Origin: Gemmatimonas sp.
GTDB taxonomy: Bacteria; Gemmatimonadota; Gemmatimonadetes; Gemmatimonadales; Gemmatimonadaceae
DNA length: 64,000 bases
Reading direction: 5' to 3'
NCBI GenBank assembly: GCA_013822425.1
Contig: PNKL01000003.1
Span: forward strand, 62,001 to 126,000
Below, piece by piece: positions 38,849 through 48,165 of the stretch; the first letter of the stretch is position 1, and every line of letters begins with the position of its first letter. The position numbers and the translations under genes are program-made. The notes beneath the pieces are model-generated. The model saw nothing but the letters and a program-made list of their open reading frames with translations, was not told the origin of the DNA and did not search any database.

Positions 38849-40206
38849 GCCGGACGGTGCGGGTGGCTGGCGGGCAGGGATTCTGGGGCGACTGGCCCGA
38901 GGCGCCGCGGCGGCAGGTCGAGGGTGGTCCGGTGGACTACCTGATGCTCGACTACCTCGCCGAAGTGACGATGTCCATTCTTCAGAAGCAGAAGGAGCGC
39001 GATCCCGCCATGGGGTACGCTCGGGATTTCGTCGGCGCGATGGAGAGCGTCCTTTTGGCCGTGGCCGAACGGGGCGTGAAGGTGATCGCCAATGCCGGCG
39101 GCGTGAACCCGGAGGCCTGCGCGGCGGCGGTGCAGGCGATGGCGGCGTCCAACGGCCGCGACGGGGCGCTCCGCATCGGTGTCGTGACCGGCGACAACCT
39201 CCTGCCGCGCATCGACGAATTGCTCGCCGCGGGACACGAGCTGCGCAACATGGACACCGGCGAGCCGCTCTCGGTGGTGCGGGATCGCGTGATTGCGGCC
39301 AATGCCTACCTCGGCTCCACGCCGATCGTCGAGGCGCTGGCCAAGGGTGCCAACGTCGTCATCACCGGTCGCTCCACCGACACGGCGCTGACCATGGCGC
39401 CGTTGCGCCACGAGTTCGGCTGGGGCGCCAACGAGTGGGACAAGCTCGCCGCGGGCATCATCGCCGGTCATATCATCGAGTGCGGCGCGCAGTCCTCCGG
39501 CGGCAACTGCCTGCACGACTGGCGCAACATCCCGCATCTCGCGGACGTCGGCTATCCCATCATCGAGGGGTTGGCCGACGGCACGTTCGTCGTGACCAAG
39601 CACCCGGGCACCGGCGGGCGCGTCAGCGTCCCCACGGTCACGGAGCAGTTGGTCTACGAAATGGGCGACCCCCACGCCTACATCACGCCGGACGTGGTCG
39701 CCGATTTCACCTCCATCCAGCTCGAGGACGCCGGCGCCGATCGCGTGCGCGTCTTCGGCATCCGCGGCGCACCCGCCACCGACAAGCTGAAGGTCTCCAT
39801 CGCCTACAAGTCCGGCTTCAAGGCGGTGGGTTCGCTCGTCTATGCATGGCCCGACGCGCTGGAGAAGGCGCAGGTGGCCGACCGCGTGCTGCGCGAACGT
39901 CTCGATCGCCTCGGCCTGAAGTTCGAGAAGGTCCTCGGCGAGTTCGTGGGCGCGTCGGCGACGCACGGACCGCTCGCCGGCAACGCCGGCGCCAACGCGC
40001 CGGAAGTGCAGTATCGCATCGGCGTGCGCGACGCAGACCGCAGGAAGGTGGAGCGGTTCACCCGAGAGATCGTGCCACTCGTGCTCAACGGCCCGCCCAG
40101 CGTCACGGGGTTCGCCGGCGGACGGCCGAAGGTGGAGGAAATCGTGGCGTACTGGCCGGCCCTGGTGGACAAAACGGTGGTCCAGACCCGCGTGGAGGTG
40201 CGCTGA
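38845..40206 (+). CDS. AtuA-family protein (DUF1446), N-terminal part
   Basis: A 453-residue protein of the AtuA/DUF1446 family, named from the acyclic terpene utilisation cluster of Pseudomonas. It contains the typical [29 protein letters not shown] and [15 protein letters not shown]. The biochemical role is not established; it may be a hydratase acting near the carboxylase step. In Pseudomonas the C-terminal domain is fused; here it is a separate gene directly downstream (TGATG junction). Confidence 0.88.
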
Positions 40207-40601
40207 TGCGCGTACGCCTGCTGGACATCGCACACGCACGCTCGGGAGACAAGGGCGACACGGCCAACGTCGGCATCATCGCGCTGCGCCCGGAGTGGTA
40301 CGCCATCCTCGAGCGACACCTCACACGGGATCGCGTGGCGCATCATTTCTCCGGAATCATCGAAGGCGGCGTGGACCGGTACGAGCTGCCCAACCTCAGG
40401 GCGCTGAACTTCCTGCTGCACGGCGCCTTGGACGGCGGCGGCACGCTGTCGCTCAAGACCGACGCACAAGGCAAGGTCTTCTCCACCGCGCTCCTGCGCA
40501 TGGAACTCGACGTCCCCGACGCCGAGGCGCGGGCGGCCCAGCTCCCGACGAACGCCAAGGCGCGCGCGGCGGAAATCGCGCCGCCCGGCCAGAAGTCCTG
40601 A
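40206..40601 (+). CDS. AtuA C-terminal-domain protein
   Basis: A 131-residue protein matching the C-terminal domain that is fused to AtuA in other bacteria. The core is LLDIAHARSGDKGDTANVGI, followed by LPNLRALNFLLHGALDGGG. It shares one base with the end of the main AtuA gene, so the two products are probably made in equal amounts and form one complex. Confidence 0.85.
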   Translation: MRVRLLDIAHARSGDKGDTANVGIIALRPEWYAILERHLTRDRVAHHFSGIIEGGVDRYELPNLRALNFLLHGALDGGGTLSLKTDAQGKVFSTALLRMELDVPDAEARAAQLPTNAKARAAEIAPPGQKS

Positions 40602-40614
40602 GGCGCGGTCTCTC

Positions 40615-41658
40615 GTGGTGATCATCTACGGCGCCACCGGCTACACGGGGCAGCTCATCGTGGACGAGTGCCTGTCGCAGGGAATGCGGCCACTCCTCGC
40701 CGGGCGCGACGCTACGGGCGTGCGCGCGCTCGCGGATCGCCACGGGCTCAACTGGCGCGCGGCGTCGCTGGAGGATGCAGCGGGACTCGACCGCGTGCTC
40801 GCGGGCGCCAGGGTCGTCATTCACTGCGCGGGGCCGTTTGCGCGCACCTCGCGGCAGATGGCGGATGCCTGCCTCCGCGATCATTTACACTATCTCGACA
40901 TCACGGGCGAGATCGCTGTCTTCGAAGCGCTGGCCGCTCGTGACGCCGAAGCGCGCGCCGCGGGCGTCATGCTGCTCCCGGGAGCGGGGTTCGATGTGGT
41001 GCCCACCGACTGCCTTGCGGCGCATCTCAAGCGGCGTCTCCCCTCAGCAACGTCGCTGGCACTGGCCTTTCACGGCGGGAGCGGGCTGTCGCGCGGCACG
41101 GCCACCACGATGGCGGAGAACGCTGGTGGGCCGGGCGCCGTGCGGCGCGGCGGTCGCATCGTGCCGGTGCCCCCCGCCTGGCGAACGCGGCGCATTGACT
41201 TCGGGGACAGGGAACGGCTGACCGCCACGATTCCATGGGGCGATGTCTCCACGGCGTATCATAGCACGGGCATTCCCGACATCGAGGTATACGTCGCCAT
41301 GCCGCCCTCGGCCGTGCGGTCGCTGCGCCTGTCTCGCTGGATTGCGCCTCTGTTGCGCACGGCGTGGGTGCGCGGGCGACTCATGGCCGCCATCCGTCGT
41401 CGCCCGCCCGGCCCGTCACCCGACGAGCGCGCACGGGCGACGGCGGCAGTCTGGGGCGAGGTGCGCGACGACGCAGGCACGACCGTGGTGTCGCGCCTGC
41501 GGACTCCAGACGGCTACACCCTGACGGCGAAGACGGCGGCGCTGGCGGCGCGCCGTGTCGTCGAGGGCGGCGCGGTCCCCGGATTCCAGACGCCATCGCG
41601 CGCCTTCGGTGCCGACTTCATTCTTCAGGTCCCCGGTTGCACGCGCACCGACCAGTGA
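40615..41658 (+). CDS. Saccharopine dehydrogenase-like / trans-acting enoyl reductase-like oxidoreductase
   Basis: A 347-residue protein starting with GTG. The N-terminal Rossmann motif is VIIYGATGYTGQLIVDE, followed by VVIHCAGPFARTS and LLPGAGFDVVPTDCLA, typical of saccharopine dehydrogenase-like NAD(P)-binding proteins and the trans-acting enoyl reductase family. The real substrate is unknown. It follows AtuA by 13 bp and may belong to the acyl-CoA pathway. Confidence 0.8.
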   Translation: MVIIYGATGYTGQLIVDECLSQGMRPLLAGRDATGVRALADRHGLNWRAASLEDAAGLDRVLAGARVVIHCAGPFARTSRQMADACLRDHLHYLDITGEIAVFEALAARDAEARAAGVMLLPGAGFDVVPTDCLAAHLKRRLPSATSLALAFHGGSGLSRGTATTMAENAGGPGAVRRGGRIVPVPPAWRTRRIDFGDRERLTATIPWGDVSTAYHSTGIPDIEVYVAMPPSAVRSLRLSRWIAPLLRTAWVRGRLMAAIRRRPPGPSPDERARATAAVWGEVRDDAGTTVVSRLRTPDGYTLTAKTAALAARRVVEGGAVPGFQTPSRAFGADFILQVPGCTRTDQ

Positions 41659-41680
41659 CCCGCCGCCCGGAGGACCCGGC

Positions 41681-41780
41681 ATGACTTCGCGCACGACCAT
41701 CAAGATCGCGCTGTCGCTCGCTGGCATTGCGCTGTTCGGCGTGGGCATCCGCTTCAATGCGGACGCACTTCGCTGCCGTC
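41681..41780 (+). pseudogene. Truncated small membrane protein gene (possible)
   Basis: An ATG at 41681, preceded by a good ribosome-binding site (GGAGG), starts MTSRTTIKIALSLAGIALFG and VGIRFNADALR, a single hydrophobic helix. The sequence then runs into the convergent gene at 41779 and reads non-hydrophobic, unlikely residues. The end of a small membrane protein seems to be missing. It may also be a real but unusual short gene. Confidence 0.35.
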
Positions 41781-42081
41781 ACGCGTGCAACTCGTACCGC
41801 CCCTCGCGAATGTCCTTCGTCCCGGCCCGGACGCCCAGTCCCACGCTCGCGCCCAGCGCGATCGCGGCGCCGCCGCCGAGGTGGATGAGCGGCAGGATGG
41901 ATACCACATTCACGATGGGCAGCGCCACGAGGAAGGCTGCCACGCCGACCACGATGGGGATCGCCGGCTTGTGCGCGCTGTCCACGTAGCGCAGGCGGTC
42001 GCGGACGAATCGGCGTGAAGTGCCAAAGCCGATAACGGCGCCAGCCAGGACGATCGCGGTGGAAATGAGGAACTCGATCAT
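41779..42081 (-). CDS. Small two- or three-helix membrane protein
   Basis: A 100-residue protein with hydrophobic helices near residues 5-22 (LISTAIVLAGAVIGFG), 42-58 (AIPIVVGVAAFLVALP) and 60-85 (VVSILPLIHLGGGAAIALG). No family is recognised and there is no signal peptide. It is divergent from the U32 peptidase gene and convergent with the preceding short frame. Confidence 0.6.
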   Translation of the reverse strand: MIEFLISTAIVLAGAVIGFGTSRRFVRDRLRYVDSAHKPAIPIVVGVAAFLVALPIVNVVSILPLIHLGGGAAIALGASVGLGVRAGTKDIREGRYELHA

Positions 42082-42176
42082 GGGTCTCCTCCGGTTGCCC
42101 TCCTTACGCGCCAGTGCGTCGCATGGTTTCAGAAGTCCGCACCGGCGCCTGGGCCAAACCCGCTATCTTTCCTGGG

Positions 42177-44729
42177 ATGCCTTTCGCCCCCGAACTCCTC
42201 GCCCCCGCCGGGAGTGTTGACGCCGTCCGCGCCGCCGTCGCCAACGGAGCCAACTCCGTCTACCTGGGCGCGTCGAAGTTCAACGCCCGCGACGAAGGCG
42301 CCCAGCTGACGCTCGACGACCTCGCGGTGGCCTGCCAGATCGCGCACGCGCACGGCGTGCGCGTGTACATGACGCTCAACACGCTCGTCAAGCCCGCCGA
42401 GCTCGAGGACTGCCTCGCCTACCTGGGGGAGTGCATTGATCGGGGCATCGACGCCGCCATCGTGCAGGATATCGGCCTCGTGCGCCTCATTCAGGCGGTC
42501 TACCCGGGGTTCGAGATTCACGGTTCCACCCAGATGACGGTGCATGACGCCAGCGGGGCGCGGGTCATGCAGCGGTTGGGCGTCGGGCGGGTCGTCCTCG
42601 CGCGGGAGAACACGCTCGACGATATCCGCGCCATCCACGCCGAGGTGCCGGAGCTGGGCCTCGAGAGCTTCGTGCACGGCGCGCTCTGCATTTCCTACAG
42701 CGGCCAGTGCTTCATGTCGGGCATGATTTCCGAGCGCAGCGCCAATCGCGGCTCGTGCGCGCAGAGCTGCCGCAAGGACTACGTGCTCACCGATCGTGAC
42801 ACGGGGATGGAACTTGACCGCGGCTACCTGATCTCCGCCAAGGACCTCGGCGCGTTCGAGCATCTGGGCGCCATCGCCGCGGCGGGGATTGTGTGCCTCA
42901 AGGTGGAGGGGCGCAAGAAGAAGCCCGAGTACGTGGCCACCGTCACCAAGGGCTACCGCACTTGGCTTGACCGCGTGGCGACGGGGGATTTCTCACCGCC
43001 CGAGTTCGAGGAGATGCGTCCGCTCGTCCAGATCTTCAGCCGGGGGTTCACCGGCGGGATGTACGGCGGCCGGGTGGGGCGCGAGTACGTCACGCGCACG
43101 CAGCCCGACAACCGCGGGCTTGAACTCGGCGTGGTCGTGGACTGCGTGGACGGCGAACTCATCGTGGATGTCCGCACGCCGATCGCGCTGGGCGACGGCC
43201 TCGGCTTCGAGCCGGACGCGGGCGGCCACGTCGAGTCCGTCGGCTTCGGCGTGGACGACGTGCGCACGGTGCAGGAGCGGGACGGCCGGTGGCGACAGGC
43301 CATTCGCACTCGCGTGCGGGTCTCACCGGGATGGCGGGTCTTCCGCACGAGCGACGGGAAACTGCTGGGCGCCGCACGCGCGTCGTTCGCGGCGCTCGCA
43401 GGTGAGGGGCGCGCACGCCGCATCCGGCTGGATGTGCGGGTGTTCGGTTCCGCCGGCGCCCCGCTGAAGGCGGTGCTCACGGCCGATGGCGAGACGCTCA
43501 CCGAACACTCCGACGCCACGCTTGCCCCCGCCTCCAAGCGCGTGCTCGACACGGCGCAACTGCGGGAACAGTTCGGCCGCCTGGGTGACACGCCGTTTGT
43601 GCTGGGTGATCTCGATGCGTCGGGCCTTGCCACGGGCCTGTTCCTGCCGGTGTCCGAGCTCAATCGGATGCGCCAGCGGGCCACCGAGGAACTCGCGCAG
43701 CGCCGCGACTGGGCGCATTCGGCCGTCCTCGCCGAACGAGCGGAGCGCATCGCGAGCGCGATCCGCGTCGAACCATCCGCTGCGGCGAGGCCGCACGAGA
43801 TGTCGGCGCACGCGGCGCAGCGTCCTGAGGCTTCGTCCCGCGACCAGCGGTCGTCCGAGGCTCCGTCGGCGGCGTTCCACCTCTGCGCCGAAGTCTTCGA
43901 CCTCGACGATGCGCGTGCCGCGGCGCGGGCCGGGGCCACCGAGGTTGTGCTCGATCCGTTCCTCCGCCATCCGGCGCCCTCGCGCGCGAAGGTGACGGCG
44001 CTGGTGACGGAACTGGCGGAGCAGGGCGCGAGCCTGCGACTGCGCACCCCGAGCGTCGTGCGTCCCGAGGAGCGTCGCACCCTGCAGCAGTGGCTCGACC
44101 TCGGCCTGCCGCTGCTCAGCGGGCATCTCGGCCTCGTCGCCGAACTGGGAGGTGAGGGGCGCGATATCGTGGCGGACTATGCGGTGAACTGCTTCAACGC
44201 CCACACCGCGCGCGAGATCTTTGCCATGGGCGCGCGCCGCATCACCGCCTCCGTGGAGCTCACCGCCGACGAGATCGTCCAGCTCGTGTCGCCGTGGCAC
44301 GGCGCCGGCTTCGAAGTGTTCCTCTACGGACGCCCGGAGGGAATGAACATGGAGCACTGCGTCCTCTCGGCGGCGTTCGACCGCGAGCCGGCGACGTGCC
44401 GCGACCTCTGCGTGCAGAAGCACCCCAACGTCGAGCTCACCGATCCCACCGGCTACTCCTTTCCGCTGGCCACGGACAGCGCGTGCCGCAACCGGCTGCT
44501 GCATTCGCGTCCGGTGGACGGATCGCAGTACGCACCGCGGCTGTGGCGGGCCGGGGTGCGCAGCTATCGCGCGGTGTTCAACGTGCGCGGTGAACACGTG
44601 GCCGAGATCATGGGCGCCTACCGCCAGATGTTTGACGCGCTCGCGGCCGGCGAGGCGCCCAGCCCTGACGCGGTGCGTGGCATCCTCGGCGACCGATACA
44701 CGCGGGGGCACTTCGCGCGCGCGGTGTAG
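42177..44729 (+). CDS. Peptidase U32 family protein (YdcP/RlhA-like, with DUF3656-type middle domain)
   Basis: An 850-residue protein. The N-terminal U32 barrel (about 1-330) has PELLAPAGSVDAVRAAVANG and the U32 signature ESFVHGALCISYSGQCFMS, followed by the cysteines of GSCAQSCRKDY. A middle domain (about 340-560) and a second barrel-like domain (about 590-850) follow, the latter with cysteines in MEHCVLSA, TCRDLCVQKH and SACRNRLL. In E. coli RlhA (YdcP), this architecture takes part in 23S rRNA hydroxylation; other U32 proteins act in tRNA or ubiquinone hydroxylation. Peptidase activity is unlikely. The stop codon lies in a 13-bp tandem repeat. Confidence 0.9.
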   Translation: MPFAPELLAPAGSVDAVRAAVANGANSVYLGASKFNARDEGAQLTLDDLAVACQIAHAHGVRVYMTLNTLVKPAELEDCLAYLGECIDRGIDAAIVQDIGLVRLIQAVYPGFEIHGSTQMTVHDASGARVMQRLGVGRVVLARENTLDDIRAIHAEVPELGLESFVHGALCISYSGQCFMSGMISERSANRGSCAQSCRKDYVLTDRDTGMELDRGYLISAKDLGAFEHLGAIAAAGIVCLKVEGRKKKPEYVATVTKGYRTWLDRVATGDFSPPEFEEMRPLVQIFSRGFTGGMYGGRVGREYVTRTQPDNRGLELGVVVDCVDGELIVDVRTPIALGDGLGFEPDAGGHVESVGFGVDDVRTVQERDGRWRQAIRTRVRVSPGWRVFRTSDGKLLGAARASFAALAGEGRARRIRLDVRVFGSAGAPLKAVLTADGETLTEHSDATLAPASKRVLDTAQLREQFGRLGDTPFVLGDLDASGLATGLFLPVSELNRMRQRATEELAQRRDWAHSAVLAERAERIASAIRVEPSAAARPHEMSAHAAQRPEASSRDQRSSEAPSAAFHLCAEVFDLDDARAAARAGATEVVLDPFLRHPAPSRAKVTALVTELAEQGASLRLRTPSVVRPEERRTLQQWLDLGLPLLSGHLGLVAELGGEGRDIVADYAVNCFNAHTAREIFAMGARRITASVELTADEIVQLVSPWHGAGFEVFLYGRPEGMNMEHCVLSAAFDREPATCRDLCVQKHPNVELTDPTGYSFPLATDSACRNRLLHSRPVDGSQYAPRLWRAGVRSYRAVFNVRGEHVAEIMGAYRQMFDALAAGEAPSPDAVRGILGDRYTRGHFARAV

Positions 44730-44755
44730 GCGCGCGGTGTAGGCGCGCGGTGTAG
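44717..44755. repeat. Three tandem 13-bp units spanning a stop codon
   Basis: GCGCGCGGTGTAG occurs three times in a row (44717-44729, 44730-44742, 44743-44755). The first copy contains the TAG stop of the U32 gene; the two further copies lie just downstream. Confidence 0.95.
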
Positions 44756-44856
44756 GAACCCCACGCCGCCCTTGCTATCTTGAAAGGACGCCGCGGATGA
44801 CCGCGAGAATGCCGTCCGCTCCACGCTTGCCTGTCAACGCTCGGGACCGGTTGCCC

Positions 44857-46074
44857 ATGGACGATTCGCTCTACTTCAACGAACAGCATCTCGCCGTGCG
44901 CGAGATGGTCCGAGAGTTTGCGCGCGCGGAGGTGGCCCCCATCGCCGCGCGCCACGACGAGTCCCAGGAGTTCCCGTGGGAGACCGTCAAGCGGATGGGG
45001 GAGCTCGGCCTTCTCGGCATTCCGTGGGCGGAAGAACTAGGCGGCGCCGGCTTCGACACGCTCGCGTATACCGTCGCCATTCACGAGATGGCCAAGGTCT
45101 GCGCCTCGCACGCCATCACCATTTCGGCGCACACGACGCTCGGCACGTCGCCCATCGTGCATTTCGGTACGCCCGCCCAGCGGGAGCGGTACGTCCCGCT
45201 GCTCGCGTCGGGCGCCGTGCTGGGCGGGTTCGGGCTCACGGAGCCGGGCGCCGGCAGCGATGCCGGCGGTACGCGCACCACGGCCGAGCGGAAGAACGGC
45301 TACTACGTGCTCAACGGCTCGAAGCGGTTCATCACGCATGGCGGGGTGGGCGAGATCTTCCTCGTCACGGCGGTCACCAATCCGGGGCGCGGCACCAAGG
45401 GGATCAGTTCATTCATCCTGACCAAGGAGACGTGCGATCTCGAGGCCGCCAAGCGCGTCGGCGTCGGTCACAACGCCGACCTTCCGGTGATGCGGGGGTT
45501 CCGCTCGGGCAAGAAGGAGGACAAGCTCGGCTGGCGCGCCTCCGACACGCGTGAGCTGATCTTCGAGGATGTCGAGGTGCCGGTGGAGAACCGGCTCGGC
45601 GAAGAGGGCGCCGGCTTCGTCAACTTCATGCAGACGCTCGACGCGGGGCGCGTTGGCGTCGCCGCGTTGTCGCTTGGCCTCGCCGAGGGAGCGCTGGAGC
45701 AGGCGCTGAAGTACAGCACGGAGCGCCGGCAGTTCGGGCAGCCGATTGCGCACTTCCAGGGCGTGTCGTTCCAGCTGGCCGACATGGCCACGGAGGTGGA
45801 GGCCGGAAAGCACCTCACCTACCACGCCGCCTGGCTCGCCGAGCACGGCAAGCCGTACCGGAAGGAAGCCGCCATGGCCAAGCTGTACTGTTCGGAACTG
45901 GCCATGCGCTGCACCATCAAGGCAGTGCAGGTGCACGGCGGGTACGGCTACACCAAGGACTATCCCGTCGAGCGCATGATGCGCGACGCCAAGGTCTGTG
46001 AGATTGGCGAAGGGACGAGCGAGATCCAGCGGATCGTGATTTCACGGCAGATGCTGCGGGCACTCGGCGCGTAA
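44857..46074 (+). CDS. Acyl-CoA dehydrogenase
   Basis: About 405 residues from the ATG at 44857 (MDDSLYFNEQHLAVREMVRE), which fits the family start; an upstream ATG at 44797 would add 20 unlikely residues. Family signatures are GGFGLTEPGAGSDAGG, a flavin-contact region LGWRASDTRELIFEDV, and the C-terminal IGEGTSEIQRIVISRQ with the catalytic glutamate. It matches short/branched-chain enzymes such as butyryl- or isobutyryl-CoA dehydrogenase. It probably serves the same acyl-CoA catabolism as the mutase and carboxylase. Confidence 0.93.
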   Translation: MDDSLYFNEQHLAVREMVREFARAEVAPIAARHDESQEFPWETVKRMGELGLLGIPWAEELGGAGFDTLAYTVAIHEMAKVCASHAITISAHTTLGTSPIVHFGTPAQRERYVPLLASGAVLGGFGLTEPGAGSDAGGTRTTAERKNGYYVLNGSKRFITHGGVGEIFLVTAVTNPGRGTKGISSFILTKETCDLEAAKRVGVGHNADLPVMRGFRSGKKEDKLGWRASDTRELIFEDVEVPVENRLGEEGAGFVNFMQTLDAGRVGVAALSLGLAEGALEQALKYSTERRQFGQPIAHFQGVSFQLADMATEVEAGKHLTYHAAWLAEHGKPYRKEAAMAKLYCSELAMRCTIKAVQVHGGYGYTKDYPVERMMRDAKVCEIGEGTSEIQRIVISRQMLRALGA

Positions 46075-46124
46075 GGCCGGCGGCGACGCGCCGTCGCGAG
46101 TCGCCGTCCAACGGTCGGGCGCTG

Positions 46125-46152
46125 CCGTCCGCCGTCTGCCGTCTGCCGTCTG
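46125..46152. repeat. Heptanucleotide repeat CCGTCYG, four copies (site A)
   Basis: CCGTCCG followed by three perfect CCGTCTG units. The same heptamer family (CCRTCTR) appears at 48180-48263 and 49840-49936. No inverted partner is seen at this site. Confidence 0.85.
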
Positions 46153-46218
46153 CATCTCTCCCATTGAATCTTCGACGCCCGCAGGTTACCCATCCTGTGG
46201 CGGGTCGTCCCCGCTGCA

Positions 46219-46262
46219 GGACCCCCGGATCGGCGACCGCAGTCCGGGGGGCCTTCTCCCTT
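46219..46262 (+). terminator. Terminator-like hairpin after the acyl-CoA dehydrogenase gene
   Basis: Arms 46219-46229 and 46243-46253 pair over 11 bp with one mismatch (core CCCCCGGA / TCCGGGGG), followed by TTCTCCCTT. The T-tract is interrupted, so termination strength is uncertain. Confidence 0.45.
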
Positions 46263-46542
46263 CGGCGTTTGGCAATGACCATCGTGCCCGATCGCAGGCG
46301 AGGCCGTACTGTCCCGGACCGTGCCTTCATGCCGCTGCAGCTCGCAGCGGCCATGGGAAGTCATGTGCTCCTGGCGGCCGTCGCATGGACGATCGTGCGC
46401 CTCCGGGAATCGCAACCGACTGTTGTGCATCAGGGTGGGAGTGTCCGCGTGACGCCCGCCGCCTTGGGCCACGCCACCTTCTTGCCACGCCGACGGACGG
46501 CGCGAGTGCGGTCGCCCTCGCTCCGACGCGGCGCGTACACAC

Positions 46543-48156
46543 ATGAAACGCGAAATCCTCATCTCGGCGACGCAACGGGAAGTCCGCGTTGCCATCCTCG
46601 AGGACGACCAGCTCGTTGAGCTGCAGGTCGACCGTCCGGAAACGCGACGGATGGTCGGCGACATCTACTGGGGCAAGGTGGAGGCGGTGCTGCCTGGATT
46701 GCAGGCGGCATTCGTTGACATCGGCACCGACAAGAGCGCCTTCCTGCACAACTCCGACCTCGCCTACGACGAGGACGATGACGACGATGCCGACGACGAG
46801 CCGGAGGAGCCGGCCGACGTCGAGCAGCCCGACTCGCCGGACGTCGTCGAGGCCGACGCGCCGGTCGAGCCGCCGAAGCCGCGCGGAGGGCGCCGCCGCC
46901 GCAAGGAGCCGCCCCAGATCCAGGACGTGCTGAAGAAGGGCCAGGAGATCATCGTCCAGGTCTCCAAGGAGCCCATCTCCACCAAGGGGCCACGCGTCAC
47001 GGCGCAGGTCTCGATGGCGGGGCGCTTTCTCGTGTACATGCCTTTCGCGTCACGCGTCGGCGTCTCGCGGAAGATCGGCGACCGCGCCGAGCGCCAGCGG
47101 CTGCGCGGACAGGTGGAAGGCGTGATGCCCAAGAACTCCGGCGGCGTGATCGTGCGCACGGTGGGCGAGGACGTCACGCAGGAGACCTTCAAGCGCGAGC
47201 TCGACACGCTCATTGGGCAGTGGAACCGCATCAACAAGAAGACGCGGTTCGTCGGCAAGCCGCCCAAGCTGCTGCACCGCGAGACGTCGCTCACGCGCGG
47301 CATCATCCGCGACCTGTTCTCCACCAAGGTGGACCGCCTCACGGTGGACTCGCGACAGCTGCACAACGAGATCGTCGAGTACCTCCATGGCATCGCGCCC
47401 GAGCTCGTGGATCGCGTGCAGCTCTACGAGGACAAGAAGGGGCTGTTCGACCATTCCGGCGTCGAGACGGAGATCCGCGACCTGTTCAAGCGGCGCTGCG
47501 ACCTCCCGTCGGGCGGCTACCTGATCATCGAGCCCACCGAGGCGCTGGTGAGCATCGACGTCAACTCGGGGCGCTACACCGGCAAGAAGGATCCCGAAAA
47601 GACGATCCTGCGCACCAACCTCGAGGCGGCGCGCGAGGTGGCGCGCCAGATGCGCCTGCGCGACGTCGGCGGCATCATCGTGGCCGACTTCATCGACATG
47701 GAGTCGCGCCAGAACCGCGACAAGGTGCTGCAGGAACTGCGCACGCACCTCGGCCGCGACCGCGCCCGCACCAAGGCCTTCACGGTCAGCGACCTTGGCC
47801 TCATCGAGATGACGCGGCAGCGCGTGCGGCAAAGCCACCTGCAGTCCATGACCGAGCCCTGCCAGGTCTGCCATGGCACGGGGCGCGTGTTCACGGCGGA
47901 GACCATCGTGCGCCGCATGGAGCGCTCCGTGCGCCGCATGGCGGCCGAGGGGCGCCGCGACCACCTGCTGGTGCGCCTGCACCCGGACACGGCCACGTAC
48001 GTGCTGGAGCAGGAATCCGACCTGATGAAGAAGCTCGAGAAGGGGGTCGGCTTCAACGTCGAGATGCGCGACGACCCGCTGCTGCGTCCCGACGAGTTCA
48101 AGCTGGTGGTGAAGGGGGCGGGGCGCGACGTGACGCAGCAGTATGCTGTCGCTTAA
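46543..48156 (+). CDS. rng: Ribonuclease G/E family endoribonuclease
   Basis: A 537-residue endoribonuclease of the RNase E/G family that processes rRNA and degrades mRNA. The N-terminal S1 domain starts at VGDIYWGKVEAVLPGLQAAF and is interrupted at about residues 75-120 by an acidic, proline-rich insertion (DEDDDDDADDEPEEP) ending in basic GGRRRRKEPP. The catalytic aspartates are in VSIDVNSGRYTG and GIIVADFIDM, and the zinc-link cysteines in CQVCHGTG. There is no long C-terminal scaffold, so it is closer to RNase G in length. Confidence 0.94.
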   Translation: MKREILISATQREVRVAILEDDQLVELQVDRPETRRMVGDIYWGKVEAVLPGLQAAFVDIGTDKSAFLHNSDLAYDEDDDDDADDEPEEPADVEQPDSPDVVEADAPVEPPKPRGGRRRRKEPPQIQDVLKKGQEIIVQVSKEPISTKGPRVTAQVSMAGRFLVYMPFASRVGVSRKIGDRAERQRLRGQVEGVMPKNSGGVIVRTVGEDVTQETFKRELDTLIGQWNRINKKTRFVGKPPKLLHRETSLTRGIIRDLFSTKVDRLTVDSRQLHNEIVEYLHGIAPELVDRVQLYEDKKGLFDHSGVETEIRDLFKRRCDLPSGGYLIIEPTEALVSIDVNSGRYTGKKDPEKTILRTNLEAAREVARQMRLRDVGGIIVADFIDMESRQNRDKVLQELRTHLGRDRARTKAFTVSDLGLIEMTRQRVRQSHLQSMTEPCQVCHGTGRVFTAETIVRRMERSVRRMAAEGRRDHLLVRLHPDTATYVLEQESDLMKKLEKGVGFNVEMRDDPLLRPDEFKLVVKGAGRDVTQQYAVA

Positions 48157-48165
48157 GGGGGCTTC

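Larger units (their letters stand above)
46075..46542. other. Intergenic region between acyl-CoA dehydrogenase and RNase G genes
   Basis: About 470 bp. It holds a short GC-rich hairpin (46083-46097), a run of heptanucleotide repeats (46125-46152) and a terminator-like hairpin (46219-46262). A plus-strand frame from 46275 encodes a hydrophobic stretch (VLLAAVAWTIV) in an otherwise basic, unrecognised sequence; it could be a fragment of a membrane or TonB-like protein but I do not call it. The promoter of the RNase G gene should lie in the last 100 bp. Confidence 0.5.

Noticed and set aside
46083-46097. Perfect hairpin GCGACG-CGC-CGTCGC after the acyl-CoA dehydrogenase stop
   Set aside because: The loop is 3 bases and no T-tract follows; short self-complementary GC words are frequent here, so I do not call it a terminator.
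46275-46619. Plus-strand frame with a hydrophobic segment before the RNase G gene
   Set aside because: No ribosome-binding site, no recognisable family, and it runs into the RNase G gene in another frame; most of it is Arg/Pro-rich as expected for a non-coding GC-rich frame.
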